Below are positions 25,274 to 34,102 of a stretch of 64,000 nucleotides of DNA, one piece after another. This DNA comes from Pseudomonadota bacterium (GTDB taxonomy: Bacteria > Pseudomonadota > Gammaproteobacteria > Xanthomonadales > Xanthomonadaceae). A model generated the notes under the pieces. It saw only the letters and a list, made by a program, of their open reading frames with translations, ran no database searches and was not told where the DNA came from. The stretch covers positions 62,001 to 126,000 of the forward strand of contig JAEZYE010000009.1 of NCBI GenBank assembly GCA_023419315.1, in the 5' to 3' direction. A program made the position numbers and the translations under genes. Positions within the stretch are counted from its first letter, which is position 1. Every line of letters starts with the position of its first letter.

Positions 25274-27316
25274 ATGAATTCTTCCTGGTTCGACTCGCTG
25301 CTGGCCTGGATCGGTGCGCATCCGGTGGCCGCAGGCGCCGTGATCTTCGCCATCGCCTTCTGCGATGCGGTCATCGTGCTGGGGGCGATCGTGCCGGCGC
25401 TGCCGCTGCTGTTCGCCGTCGGTGTGTTGATCGGCCTGGGCGAAATCTCCGGACCGTATGCGCTGGTCAGCGCGGCGCTGGGAGCGCTGGCGGGCGACGG
25501 CATCAGCTTCTGGGTGGGCCATCGCTGGGGCCCGCAGCTGCGGGCGCACTGGCCCTTCAGCAAGTATCCGCAACTGCTCGATCGCGGCGAGGTGCTGTTC
25601 CGCCGCAACGCCATCAAGAGCATCCTCATCGCCCGCTACGTCGGGCCTATCCGGCCGTTCGTTCCGGCGGTGGCCGGCATGCTGCAGATGCCGATGAAGC
25701 GCTATCTGCCCGCAAGCCTGCTGGCGGCGATCTCCTGGGCGGCGTTGTTCCTGCTGCCGGGCTGGGTCTTCGGCCACGCCTACGATGCCGTGGCCGCCGT
25801 GGCCGGACGGCTCGGCCTGGTGCTCGGGTTGCTGCTGGTCGTGCTGGCGCTGGCGTGGGCGATCGTGCTCTACGGTTACCGCTGGTTCGCCGCGCATGCC
25901 GACGCCCTGCTCGCGCGGGCGCTGGCGTGGTCGCATGCGCATCCGGTGCTGGGCCGCTATTCGGCGGCGCTGTTCGACCCCAAGCGGCGCGAGTCGGTGC
26001 CGCTGGCGCTGCTGGCAATCCTGTTGCTGGCGATCGTGTGGGTCTGGTTCGCCTTCCTGATCCTGGTGATCGGGCACGGTGAACCGCTCGGCGTGGACCT
26101 GGCCGTGCACGAGATGATGCTGGCGCTGCGCAACCCGCTGGCTGATTACCCGCTTGCCGCGCTGGCCTCGCTGGGCGATGAGCAGGTGCTGGCGCCGGCG
26201 AGCCTGCTGGTGCTGCTGTACCTGTGCTGGCGCAAGCGCTGGATGGCGGCGGCGCATTGGCTGGCCGCGCTGGCGTTCGGTCTGGCGCTGACGGCCTGGC
26301 TGGGCGCTTCGGTGGATATCCCGAAGCCGCCCTCGGTGAGCAGCGGCTTCGGCTTTCCGTCGATCGCGGTGACCATGTCGACGATCACCTTCGGCTTCTT
26401 CGCGGTGCTGATCGCGCGGGAACTGCCGGGCCGGCAGCGCGTCTGGCCTTATCTGGTTTCCGGCTTCGTGGTCGCGCTGATCGGCTTCGCCCGCATCTAC
26501 CTGGGCGCGCACTGGCTGAGCGACATCATCGGCGGGATGCTGTTCGGCATCGTGTGGCTGCTGATCCTCGGCATCGCGTATCGCCGACGCACGGTGCGTT
26601 CGTTCTGGATCACGCCGCTGGGCTGGCTGTTCTACGGCGCGTTCGTGGTCGCGGCGCTCTGGCATGCGCCGCGCAATGTCGAACACATGCTGGCGCAGTT
26701 CGAAGCACCCGTGCCCGTACGGATGCTGGCACTGGATGACTGGTGGCAACGGCGCTGGGCCGAATTGCCCGGACGCCGCAATGAATTCGACGATGAACAG
26801 CGCTGGCCGCTCGATGTCCAGGTCGCCGGGCCGCTGGCGCCATTGCAGGCGCGACTGGAGGCCGCCGGCTGGCGCGTGCAGCCGCAGGCCGGCTGGGAGG
26901 ATTCGCTGAACCTGCTCGACACCGATTTGCCGGCGTCACGGCAACCGGTGTTGCCGGCGACGCTGGACACGCGCGCGGAGTCTTTGCTGATGGTGCGTGA
27001 CGGCGGCCAGCCCGGCATGCGCTTCGTACTGCGCCTGTGGCCGGCCAACACGTTGCTGCAACCGGGCGAGACGCCGCTGTGGATTGGCAGTGCGCAGGTG
27101 CTCAAGCACCAGCAGGCGTTTGGTCTGGTCGGCATGTGGCGGCCGCTGCGCGAGGCCGACGCCGCGCTGCTCGCGGTGAGCGCCGCGACCGCTTCGCTTG
27201 AACACCGGATCGATACGCATCCGGGGTCGAGGCTGCCGGTATTGCGCCTGCGCACCGACGTGGCGCTGAAAGCGCCCGCCGTGAATACTCCCGCGCGCCG
27301 CCCGTCAGGCGACTGA
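25274..27316 (+). CDS. DedA - PAP2 - LssY C-terminal fusion membrane protein
   Basis: A 680-residue inner-membrane protein of three parts. Residues 1-200 are a DedA/SNARE-associated domain with ARYVGPIRPFVPAVAG. Residues ~235-440 are a PAP2-like phosphatase domain with several hydrophobic helices. Residues ~480-660 are a soluble LssY-like domain. In PAP2, motif III is intact (ARIYLGAHWLSDI, with R, His and Asp). Motif II, normally PSGH, reads P362-S363-I364-A365, and motif I has K351 but no RP pair. Classical phosphatidate phosphatase activity is therefore doubtful. DedA proteins move undecaprenyl phosphate or phosphatidylethanolamine between leaflets, so a lipid-carrier role is plausible. 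Confidence 0.85.
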   Translation: MNSSWFDSLLAWIGAHPVAAGAVIFAIAFCDAVIVLGAIVPALPLLFAVGVLIGLGEISGPYALVSAALGALAGDGISFWVGHRWGPQLRAHWPFSKYPQLLDRGEVLFRRNAIKSILIARYVGPIRPFVPAVAGMLQMPMKRYLPASLLAAISWAALFLLPGWVFGHAYDAVAAVAGRLGLVLGLLLVVLALAWAIVLYGYRWFAAHADALLARALAWSHAHPVLGRYSAALFDPKRRESVPLALLAILLLAIVWVWFAFLILVIGHGEPLGVDLAVHEMMLALRNPLADYPLAALASLGDEQVLAPASLLVLLYLCWRKRWMAAAHWLAALAFGLALTAWLGASVDIPKPPSVSSGFGFPSIAVTMSTITFGFFAVLIARELPGRQRVWPYLVSGFVVALIGFARIYLGAHWLSDIIGGMLFGIVWLLILGIAYRRRTVRSFWITPLGWLFYGAFVVAALWHAPRNVEHMLAQFEAPVPVRMLALDDWWQRRWAELPGRRNEFDDEQRWPLDVQVAGPLAPLQARLEAAGWRVQPQAGWEDSLNLLDTDLPASRQPVLPATLDTRAESLLMVRDGGQPGMRFVLRLWPANTLLQPGETPLWIGSAQVLKHQQAFGLVGMWRPLREADAALLAVSAATASLEHRIDTHPGSRLPVLRLRTDVALKAPAVNTPARRPSGD

Positions 27317-27886
27317 TCAGGCAATCGCCGCCAGCATGCGGTCCAGTCGCGCGTGCGGGTCATCTTCCTGCAGCAACTGCACGCGCTGCGCCGGACTCAA
27401 CGGCAACAGTTCGGCCAAACGCCAGCCCACCCACGACGCACTGTCGATCTGCGCCGGCGAAATCAGCGTCATGTCGGCGCCCGCCTGCTCCAGCAGGGTT
27501 TGCAACAGTGTCGCCAGCAGGCCGTGTTCGGGCCGCAGTTCGTCATCGGGATCCGGATCACTCCAGCGCACCTCGCCGACGATCAAGCCGTTGTCGCGAA
27601 CGCGCGTGCGCATGACGTGGAAACGGCGCGCGCCACGCACGCGCAGCGACAGCAGGCCATCGGTGCCGGTGTCGAAATCCTCGATCAGCGCTTCGGCGCC
27701 CCATGCGGCCGGGGTCGCCGGTTGCCCGGCCTCCTGTCCGTCCAGAATCAGGCAGACGCCGAAGCCGCTGCCGCTGCGCCCGCAATCGCGCACCAGATCG
27801 AGATAGCGGCGTTCGAACACGCGCAGTCCCAGCGCGGCGCCCGGCACCAGCACGGTGTGCAGCGGAAACAGCGGCAAGGTGTCCAT
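27317..27886 (-). CDS. LON N-terminal (substrate-binding) domain protein
   Basis: A 189-residue stand-alone LON-SB domain protein. It opens LPLFPLHTVLVPGAALGLRVFERRYLDLVRDC, the classic start of this domain, with FGVCLI and IEDFDTGTDGLLSLRVRGARRF further on. It lacks the AAA+ and protease parts of Lon. Function is unknown; family members may act as adaptors or ubiquitin-ligase-like folds. The start at 27886 follows the mpl stop by 4 bases, so both are probably one transcript. Confidence 0.88.
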   Translation of the reverse strand: MDTLPLFPLHTVLVPGAALGLRVFERRYLDLVRDCGRSGSGFGVCLILDGQEAGQPATPAAWGAEALIEDFDTGTDGLLSLRVRGARRFHVMRTRVRDNGLIVGEVRWSDPDPDDELRPEHGLLATLLQTLLEQAGADMTLISPAQIDSASWVGWRLAELLPLSPAQRVQLLQEDDPHARLDRMLAAIA

Positions 27887-27890
27887 CGGC

Positions 27891-29255
27891 TCAGGCCACA
27901 TCCCTCAACGCGGCCAGAAAGCGGCGCGGGGCGCCGTCGAATCCGCCGTTGGACATGAAGACGACGTGGTCGCCATCGCGGACGATTTCACGCAATGCCG
28001 CGATCAGCGCATCGGCGTCCGGCACGGTGCGCGCTTCGCCGCGAATCGCCGCCACGACCTTGCCTGCATCCCACGGCAATTCCGGGCGATGCAGGAAGAC
28101 CACGGCGTCGGCGATGTCCAGCGAAGGCGCGAGCGCATCAGCATGCGCGCCCAACCGCATCGAGTTGCTGCGCGGTTCCATCGCCACCACGATGCGGGCG
28201 TCGCCGACCTTGGCGCGCAGGCCTTCCAGCGTGGTGTGGATCGCCGTCGGGTGATGGGCGAAATCGTCATAGATCGTGACGCCGGCCTGTTCGCCGATCA
28301 CTTCCAGCCGGCGCTTCACGCTGCGGAACCGGGCAAGCGAAGGCGCCACGGCGGCAACGTCGACACCGACTGCATGAACCGCCGCCAGTGCGGCCAGACC
28401 GTTCAGCACGTTGTGCCGGCCCAGCAGCGGCCAATGCACTTCCGTCACCGCCTCACCGCGATGCTGCACGACGAACGCGCTGCCATCCTCGCGCAGCAGG
28501 CGCGCGCTCCATTCCATCGAGACATCGAAGCCGAAGCGTTCCACCGGCGTCCAGCATCCCATCGCCAGCACTTCGGCCAGGCGGGCATCCTCGCCGTTGA
28601 CGATCAACCGCCCACGCTGCGGTACGGTGCGCACCAGATGGTGGAACTGGCGCTGGATGGCCGCGACATCGGGAAAGATGTCGGCGTGGTCGTACTCGAG
28701 GTTGTTGAGAATCGCCACCAGCGGGCGGTAGTGGACGAACTTGCTGCGCTTGTCGAAGAACGCGGTGTCGTACTCGTCCGCTTCGACCACGAACTCGCGG
28801 CCCCCGCCGACACGCGCCGACACGCCGAAATCCTCCGCCACGCCACCAATCAGGAAACCCGGCTCGCGACCGGCCGCTTCAAGCAGGTAGGTCAGGATGG
28901 TCGTTGTCGTGGTCTTGCCGTGCGTGCCGGCGACGGCGAGCGTGTCGCGGCCCGGCAGCACCCGCTCGGACAACCATTGCGCGCCGGAAATGTAGCGGCG
29001 CCCTTCATCGAGCACGGCCTCGACCGCGGCGTTGCCGCGCGAGAGCGCGTTGCCGATCACGATTTCGTCGCAGTCGGCGGAGATATTCCGCGGCTGATAA
29101 CCCTGCGCCAGCGCAATGCCGAGCTGTTCCAACTGGGTGGACATCGGCGGATAGATCGCCTGATCACTGCCTTCGACGTCGTGTCCGAGTTCGCGCGCGA
29201 GCGCGGCGACACCGCCCATGAAAGTGCCGGCAATACCGAGAATGTGGATCTTCAA
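27891..29255 (-). CDS. mpl: Mpl, UDP-MurNAc:tripeptide ligase (murein recycling)
   Basis: Mpl attaches the recycled L-Ala-gamma-D-Glu-mDAP tripeptide to UDP-MurNAc. The 454 residues match the family (E. coli 457). It begins MKIHILGIAGTFMGGVAALA, has the ATP loop AGTHGKTTTTTIL, the conserved EADEYDTAFFDKRSKF and NNLEYDHADIF, and the Mur ligase tail with DDFAHHPTAI. These distinguish it from MurC. It is on the minus strand with a LON-domain gene downstream. Confidence 0.96.
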   Translation of the reverse strand: MKIHILGIAGTFMGGVAALARELGHDVEGSDQAIYPPMSTQLEQLGIALAQGYQPRNISADCDEIVIGNALSRGNAAVEAVLDEGRRYISGAQWLSERVLPGRDTLAVAGTHGKTTTTTILTYLLEAAGREPGFLIGGVAEDFGVSARVGGGREFVVEADEYDTAFFDKRSKFVHYRPLVAILNNLEYDHADIFPDVAAIQRQFHHLVRTVPQRGRLIVNGEDARLAEVLAMGCWTPVERFGFDVSMEWSARLLREDGSAFVVQHRGEAVTEVHWPLLGRHNVLNGLAALAAVHAVGVDVAAVAPSLARFRSVKRRLEVIGEQAGVTIYDDFAHHPTAIHTTLEGLRAKVGDARIVVAMEPRSNSMRLGAHADALAPSLDIADAVVFLHRPELPWDAGKVVAAIRGEARTVPDADALIAALREIVRDGDHVVFMSNGGFDGAPRRFLAALRDVA

Positions 29256-29349
29256 GACCGCGTTTCCGTGACAGGTGGCGGCACTTTAGCCGAGCACGCG
29301 CGCTTCGGCACGATGCCGCACGCACAGGCCGGCCGCGGCGTGGCGGCGT

Positions 29350-31056
29350 TCAGCGGGCGAACTCCAGCGCATCCAGGTCCAGGCGGCCGGATTCAGCCCG
29401 GATCACCAGCGTGTTGCGGCCGGCTTCGAGTGCGAACGGCGCCGATGCACGGCCGGGCATGAGCTCACCGGCCGGCTCGCCGTTGATTGTCAGCGACAGC
29501 CTGCCGTCGCCCTGCGCACGGGCGGTCAGCCGGTACTGCCCGGCCTGTTGTGCGGAGAAGCTGTACTTGAGCCATTCGCCGGGACGCATGTCGGTCACGC
29601 GGAACCCGCTTCCCGCCGGTGCAAGATCGACACCGTCGTTGCGATAGGCCTTGGCCGGATTCCAGATCACCCACTCGCCGCCATCGGTGATGTGGTGATC
29701 GGCCGGCGTGTCATCGTGATAGGCGACGCCATTGCGCCCCATGTCGAAATCCACCGCTGCGATGCGACCGCCCGTGCGTCCAATCAGATGCGCCTTGAAC
29801 GGCACCGACTGATCCGAATGCGGCGCGCGGAACAGCGCATCGATGACGTCCGGATGCACGACGTTGTTTTCGTGACGGATGTCGTGGCGCGCGAATCGCA
29901 TCAGCGCTTCTTCGGCTTCGCGCGCACTGGGCTTCGGGCCTTCACCGCGCCAGTACGCCAGCAATTTGAAATAGCCGGGATTGGGGCGTATTTCCAGCGG
30001 ATTGTTGTAGCGGATTTTCTTCAGCGGCCACCACGCCCAGCCGATGCCTTCGCCTTCGGCCAGTGCGACGGTGCGTGCGAACCAGTCGTTCGAATTCTCG
30101 CCGGTTTCACCGAGCCACAGCGGAATACCGTGCTTCTCGCGCAGGGCCAGAATGTCGGCGATGCTTTCGCGCGTGGTCACCGACCAGTACTTGTGGAAGC
30201 TCAGGACGAGGTTGTCGTCCCACAGGCCGGCATCGAGTACGCCGCGATAGTTGCCGCCCCAGCAATTGCCCTCGATGACGATCATGTGCCGCGTGTCCAC
30301 CTCGCGGATGGCCGCCGTGGTGCGCATCAGCAGTTCGCGCAGCGGCGCGTTGCCGGTTTCGTTGCAGCCGTTCTTGTCGGCGGGGTCGGCGAAGCCCCAG
30401 TTGGGCTCGTTGATGATGTCGTAGGCGCCGATGTAGGGCTCGTCCTTGTAGCGCTCGGCCAGCTTGCGCCACAGCGCGACCATCTTGTCCTGATGGCGAC
30501 GGTCTTCCCACAGTGAAGGGAGCGCCGGATCGCGGTCGGAAATGTTGATGTCGTTGCCCTGCCCGCCGGGTGCCGCGTGCAGATCGAGGATCAGGTAGAG
30601 ATCGTTCGCCTTGGCCCAGCGCAGCAGTTCATCGGTGCGACGGAAGCCTTCTTCGATCCAGGTCTGTCCGCCGGCCACCGGTTCCTCATCGACCGGCAGC
30701 GTGTACAGCGCGTAATGCATCGGCAGGCGGATGGAATTGAAACCCCACTGCGCCATTGCATCGATGTCGGCCTTGGTGGTGTGGTTGTCGCGCCACGCCT
30801 GATAAAAGGCTTCGGTCTTCTCCGGGCCGATGAGTTCGTTGACGCGCGCACGGATCACCTGCTGCGTGCCCAGTTGCGGCACCTCCAGCATGTAGCCTTC
30901 CTGCAGCATCCATCCGCCCAGGCCCATGCCGCGCAGGATGACCGGACGCCCACTCGCATCGACGATTTCACGGCCTTGCACGCGCAGGAAATCCTTGGCG
31001 TGCAATGGCGACACCAGGCACCACAGAGCCAGGAGCAATCCGATGGGTTTCATCAT
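29350..31056 (-). CDS. Secreted GH5-family glycoside hydrolase with C-terminal carbohydrate-binding domain
   Basis: A 568-residue exported cellulase-superfamily enzyme. Signal peptide residues 1-20 end in SPLHA. The GH5 barrel (about 25-400) shows ILRGMGLGGWM, FNSIRLPMHY, the acid/base Glu217 in DIINEPNWG and the nucleophile Glu317 in WLGETGE. The last ~130 residues form a beta-sandwich resembling CBM6-type domains (GEWLKYSFSAQQAGQYRLTA, LDLDALEFA). GH5 covers cellulases, mannanases and glucosidases; the substrate cannot be fixed. It is downstream of adk, separated by two hairpins, and may have its own promoter. Confidence 0.9.
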   Translation of the reverse strand: MMKPIGLLLALWCLVSPLHAKDFLRVQGREIVDASGRPVILRGMGLGGWMLQEGYMLEVPQLGTQQVIRARVNELIGPEKTEAFYQAWRDNHTTKADIDAMAQWGFNSIRLPMHYALYTLPVDEEPVAGGQTWIEEGFRRTDELLRWAKANDLYLILDLHAAPGGQGNDINISDRDPALPSLWEDRRHQDKMVALWRKLAERYKDEPYIGAYDIINEPNWGFADPADKNGCNETGNAPLRELLMRTTAAIREVDTRHMIVIEGNCWGGNYRGVLDAGLWDDNLVLSFHKYWSVTTRESIADILALREKHGIPLWLGETGENSNDWFARTVALAEGEGIGWAWWPLKKIRYNNPLEIRPNPGYFKLLAYWRGEGPKPSAREAEEALMRFARHDIRHENNVVHPDVIDALFRAPHSDQSVPFKAHLIGRTGGRIAAVDFDMGRNGVAYHDDTPADHHITDGGEWVIWNPAKAYRNDGVDLAPAGSGFRVTDMRPGEWLKYSFSAQQAGQYRLTARAQGDGRLSLTINGEPAGELMPGRASAPFALEAGRNTLVIRAESGRLDLDALEFAR

Positions 31057-31110
31057 CCGCGTTCCCTCTGCGCCGGAATGGCGACGTGCGGGGATTGTGC
31101 GGCATTCATG

Positions 31111-31159
31111 CGATGGGTTTGCGAACCCGTCGCAGCGACCCTGGCCATTGCGGCCAGGG
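31111..31159. repeat. Two tandem hairpins between adk and the GH5 gene
   Basis: CGATGGGTT-TGCG-AACCCGTCG (31111-31132; one G-T pair) and CCCTGGCC-ATTGC-GGCCAGGG (31139-31159, perfect 8-bp stem) sit in the 121-base gap. Neither is followed by a T-run in the minus direction, so classical intrinsic termination is uncertain. They could slow or terminate transcription after adk or stabilise an mRNA end. Confidence 0.45.
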
Positions 31160-31177
31160 CGTGATGCACTGCGGCGC

Positions 31178-31756
31178 TTAGCCGACTTCCTTCGCCGGCG
31201 AAAGCGCTTCGATCAGGCGGCTGAAGACTTCATCCAGCGTGCCGACCCCGTCCACGACGGTGAGCTGTCCGTGCTGGCGGTAATACTCGATCACCGGCGC
31301 GGTCTGGCTGGTGTACTTGTCCAGGCGATTGCGCACGACTTCCGGTGAATCGTCGTCGCGGCCCTCGGCCTTGGCGCGTCCGGCGATGCGTTCGACCAGT
31401 AGGTCCGACGGCACGTCGAGCTGGACCGCATAGTCCATCGGCTGACCGATCTTCTGCAGGAGCGTGCCAAGTGCGTTCGCCTGCGCCTGGTTGCGCGGAT
31501 AACCGTCCAGAATGAAACCGTTGGCGGTGTCCGGACGGGCGAAGCGATCTTCCAGCATGCCCAGCAGGATCTCGTCACTGACGAAATCGCCACGCGCCAT
31601 GATTTCCTTCGCCTGCAGACCGAGCGGGCTGCCGGCCGCGACTTCCGCACGCAGCAGGTCGCCGGTGGAGATGTGTGGAACCTGCAGATATTCCTTGAGG
31701 CGCGCCGCCTGAGTGCCCTTGCCCGAGCCGGGCGGGCCCAGTAGAACCAATCGCAT
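31178..31756 (-). CDS. adk: Adenylate kinase (short LID form)
   Basis: Adk interconverts ATP+AMP and 2 ADP. The P-loop is LLGPPGSGKGTQAARL. The AMP-binding site includes HISTGDLLRAE and ILDGYPRNQAQ. A short LID (GRAKAEGRDDDSPEVVRNRLDKY) replaces the long zinc-type LID. The 192-residue length fits the short Xanthomonad form. It is divergent from pfp, with 118 bases between start codons. Confidence 0.96.
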   Translation of the reverse strand: MRLVLLGPPGSGKGTQAARLKEYLQVPHISTGDLLRAEVAAGSPLGLQAKEIMARGDFVSDEILLGMLEDRFARPDTANGFILDGYPRNQAQANALGTLLQKIGQPMDYAVQLDVPSDLLVERIAGRAKAEGRDDDSPEVVRNRLDKYTSQTAPVIEYYRQHGQLTVVDGVGTLDEVFSRLIEALSPAKEVG

Positions 31757-31874
31757 CGTGTAACTCCCGAACCAGAATTAGCGGCGATGCCGGGCGGCGG
31801 GTGGGTCCGCGCCTCGCTGCATCGCGTCATCCGTGGGAAGCTTACCGCATCCAGGCAACCCGGAACGAACGGAA

Positions 31875-33131
31875 ATGGCAGCAGGCACCCTACTTTATGC
31901 GCAGTCCGGCGGCGTCACCGCCGTCATCAACGCGACGGCTTCGGCGGTAATCACCGAGGCCCGCGCCCGCAAAATCAAGGTGTTGGCGGCGCGCAACGGC
32001 ATCCTCGGCGCGCTGCGCGAGGAACTCATCGACACCAGCAAGGAGTCGGCCGCCGCCATCCGCGCCCTCGCCCACACGCCGGGCGGCGCGTTCGGTTCGT
32101 GCCGGGTGAAGCTGAAGTCGCTGGAGGCCGACCGCGCACGTTACGAGCGCCTGCTCGCCGTACTCAAGGCCCACGACGTGCGCTGGTTCCTCTACAACGG
32201 CGGCAACGATTCGGCCGACACCGCGCTGAAGGTTTCGCAGCTCGCCAAAGCCTTCGACTATCCGCTCACCTGCATCGGCGTACCCAAGACGGTGGACAAC
32301 GATCTGGCGGTGACGGACACCTGCCCCGGCTTCGGATCCGCCGCCAAGTACACGGCCGTCTCCGTGCGCGAAGCCGCGCTCGATGTGGCCGCGATGGCGG
32401 AAACCTCCACCAAGGTATTCGTGTACGAAGCGATGGGACGCCATGCCGGCTGGCTGGCCGCCGCCGCCGGCCTGGCCGCCCAATCACCCGACGAAGCGCC
32501 GCAGATCATCCTGTTCCCCGAGCGTGCGTATGACGAGGCCGCCTTCCTGGCGCAGGTGAAGAAAGTCGTCGCGCGCGTGGGCTGGTGCGTGGTGGTCGCC
32601 AGCGAAGGCATCCAGCACGCCGACGGCCGCTTCGTCGCCGATGCCGGCGGCGGCAAGGATTCCTTCGGTCACACCCAGCTCGGCGGCGTTGCGTCCTACC
32701 TGGCCGGACGGGTCAAGGATCAACTTGGTTTCAAGGTGCACTGGACACTGCCGGATTACCTGCAGCGCTCCGCGCGCCACATCGCCTCGAAGACCGATTG
32801 GGAACAGGCGCAGGCCGTCGGCAAGGCCGCCGTGCAGCTGGCGCTCAAGGGCCAGAATGCGGTGATGCCGGTGATTGCGCGCCAGTCGGATGCGCCGTAC
32901 CGATGGAAGATCGAAGCCGCCCCGCTCGACAAGGTCGCCAATCACGAAAAGAAAATGCCGGCCGGCTTCCTGCGCAAGGACGGCTACGGCATCACGCCCG
33001 CCGCACGCAAGTATCTGGAACCCCTGATCCGCGGCGAAGCCTATCCACCCTTCGGCCGCGATGGCCTGCCGAAGTATGTCGCGCTGAAGAACGTCGCGGT
33101 GAAGCAGAAGCTGGAGAAGTGGGCCGAATAG
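31875..33131 (+). CDS. pfp: Phosphofructokinase, predicted PPi-dependent
   Basis: It phosphorylates fructose-6-phosphate, and the residues point to pyrophosphate as donor. In ATP-using PfkA the motif GGDG and PGTIDND are found. Here they read G109-G-N-D112 and P137-K-T-V-D-N-D143: the donor-site Gly is Asp and the second Gly is Lys, the two substitutions diagnostic of PPi enzymes. The 418 residues fit the Xanthomonad-type enzyme, shown in Xanthomonas campestris to be PPi-dependent. ATG 31875 is used; the frame is open to 31833, but the extra residues are not conserved. hppA, a PPi-driven proton pump, lies 1.7 kb downstream. Confidence 0.93.
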   Translation: MAAGTLLYAQSGGVTAVINATASAVITEARARKIKVLAARNGILGALREELIDTSKESAAAIRALAHTPGGAFGSCRVKLKSLEADRARYERLLAVLKAHDVRWFLYNGGNDSADTALKVSQLAKAFDYPLTCIGVPKTVDNDLAVTDTCPGFGSAAKYTAVSVREAALDVAAMAETSTKVFVYEAMGRHAGWLAAAAGLAAQSPDEAPQIILFPERAYDEAAFLAQVKKVVARVGWCVVVASEGIQHADGRFVADAGGGKDSFGHTQLGGVASYLAGRVKDQLGFKVHWTLPDYLQRSARHIASKTDWEQAQAVGKAAVQLALKGQNAVMPVIARQSDAPYRWKIEAAPLDKVANHEKKMPAGFLRKDGYGITPAARKYLEPLIRGEAYPPFGRDGLPKYVALKNVAVKQKLEKWAE

Positions 33132-33156
33132 CAGGCGTTCAAAGGAAGAACACCCG

Positions 33157-34086
33157 ATGGGCAAGAGCATACGAATCTATCTGGCCGAAGCAGATGTGGC
33201 TGGCATTCGGCACGTGGAAATCGTCAATTGGACCGGACAAGCGCTTGCATTTCCTCGTAATCGCATCGCCGAGATAAAAAAATGGCCCGAGATGCAGCGC
33301 CAAGGCGTTTATTTCCTCGTGGGAAAAGATGACTTGTCAGGGCGCGACGCGGTCTATGTCGGTGAAGCAGAGGTTGCTGCGGAGAGGATTGCGCAGCAAC
33401 TCACGGCTAAAGAATTCTGGTCGGAGTGCATCACCTTCACCAGCAAGGATGAGAACCTCACCAAATCCCACGTAAAGTATCTCGAGTCCCGGTTGATCAA
33501 TCTTGCCGTTGATGCAGACCGCTATGCAGTCAAGAACGCATTTGCGCCGTCTGAATCCGGACTGCCTCGCGCAGATCGGGATGCGATGGATGAATTCGCG
33601 GAGAACATTCGAACACTACTTGGTGTTCTCGGACACCGGCTGCTTGATCCCGTACGCGTTCCTTTTGCAAAGGCCAGTGCCCCGGACATCGCCAGTGTCA
33701 ACGACGAACTGTCCGGCACCGCAAGAACGTTCGACGAAGTGTTCCGCATCAGGACCAATGATGTATCTGCTGAGGCTATTCGCAACAGTGACGGGCTTGT
33801 CGTGCTGGAAGGTTCAACTGCATCCAGGACAGTGGCACAAAGCCTGAGTTTGGGATACAGGGCGGTACGCGACGGTCTGATCGCGTCCGGTGTTCTGATC
33901 GAGGAAACTTCTGCCTGCCGGTTTTCAAAGGATCATGCTTTCCCGAGCCCGAGTCAGGCAGCTGCCATCATTCTCGGTTATATGGTTAACGGCAGGAACT
34001 CGTGGAAAACGGCAACAGGAATGACCTACGCCGATATCGAGAAAGCGGAAGCAGGAGCAGAACAAGCGGATAGCGCTCCGGCATAG
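33157..34086 (+). CDS. GIY-YIG nuclease-fold protein with C-terminal DUF4357
   Basis: A 309-residue soluble protein. The N-terminal ~130 residues have a GIY-YIG core: G50-V-Y52, Y67-V-G69, Arg77 in AERIAQQ, Glu110 in HVKYLESRL and Asn127 in AVKNAF, so the five conserved nuclease residues are in place. The C-terminus (DHAFPSPSQAAAIILGYMVNG, NSWK) is DUF4357-like. The middle is unassigned. Sampled 60-base stretches are 53-62% GC, lower than the ~68% of pfp, and codon choice is more relaxed, suggesting transfer. It is on the plus strand 25 bases after pfp. Role is unknown; a nucleic-acid-processing or defence function is possible. Confidence 0.8.
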   Translation: MGKSIRIYLAEADVAGIRHVEIVNWTGQALAFPRNRIAEIKKWPEMQRQGVYFLVGKDDLSGRDAVYVGEAEVAAERIAQQLTAKEFWSECITFTSKDENLTKSHVKYLESRLINLAVDADRYAVKNAFAPSESGLPRADRDAMDEFAENIRTLLGVLGHRLLDPVRVPFAKASAPDIASVNDELSGTARTFDEVFRIRTNDVSAEAIRNSDGLVVLEGSTASRTVAQSLSLGYRAVRDGLIASGVLIEETSACRFSKDHAFPSPSQAAAIILGYMVNGRNSWKTATGMTYADIEKAEAGAEQADSAPA

Positions 34087-34102
34087 TGTTGATCGCCAGC
34101 TC

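Noticed and set aside
25259..26749. Long antisense frame opposite the DedA-PAP2 gene
   Set aside because: Gln/His/Arg-rich low-complexity translation and no start signal; the sense gene has recognisable membrane domains.
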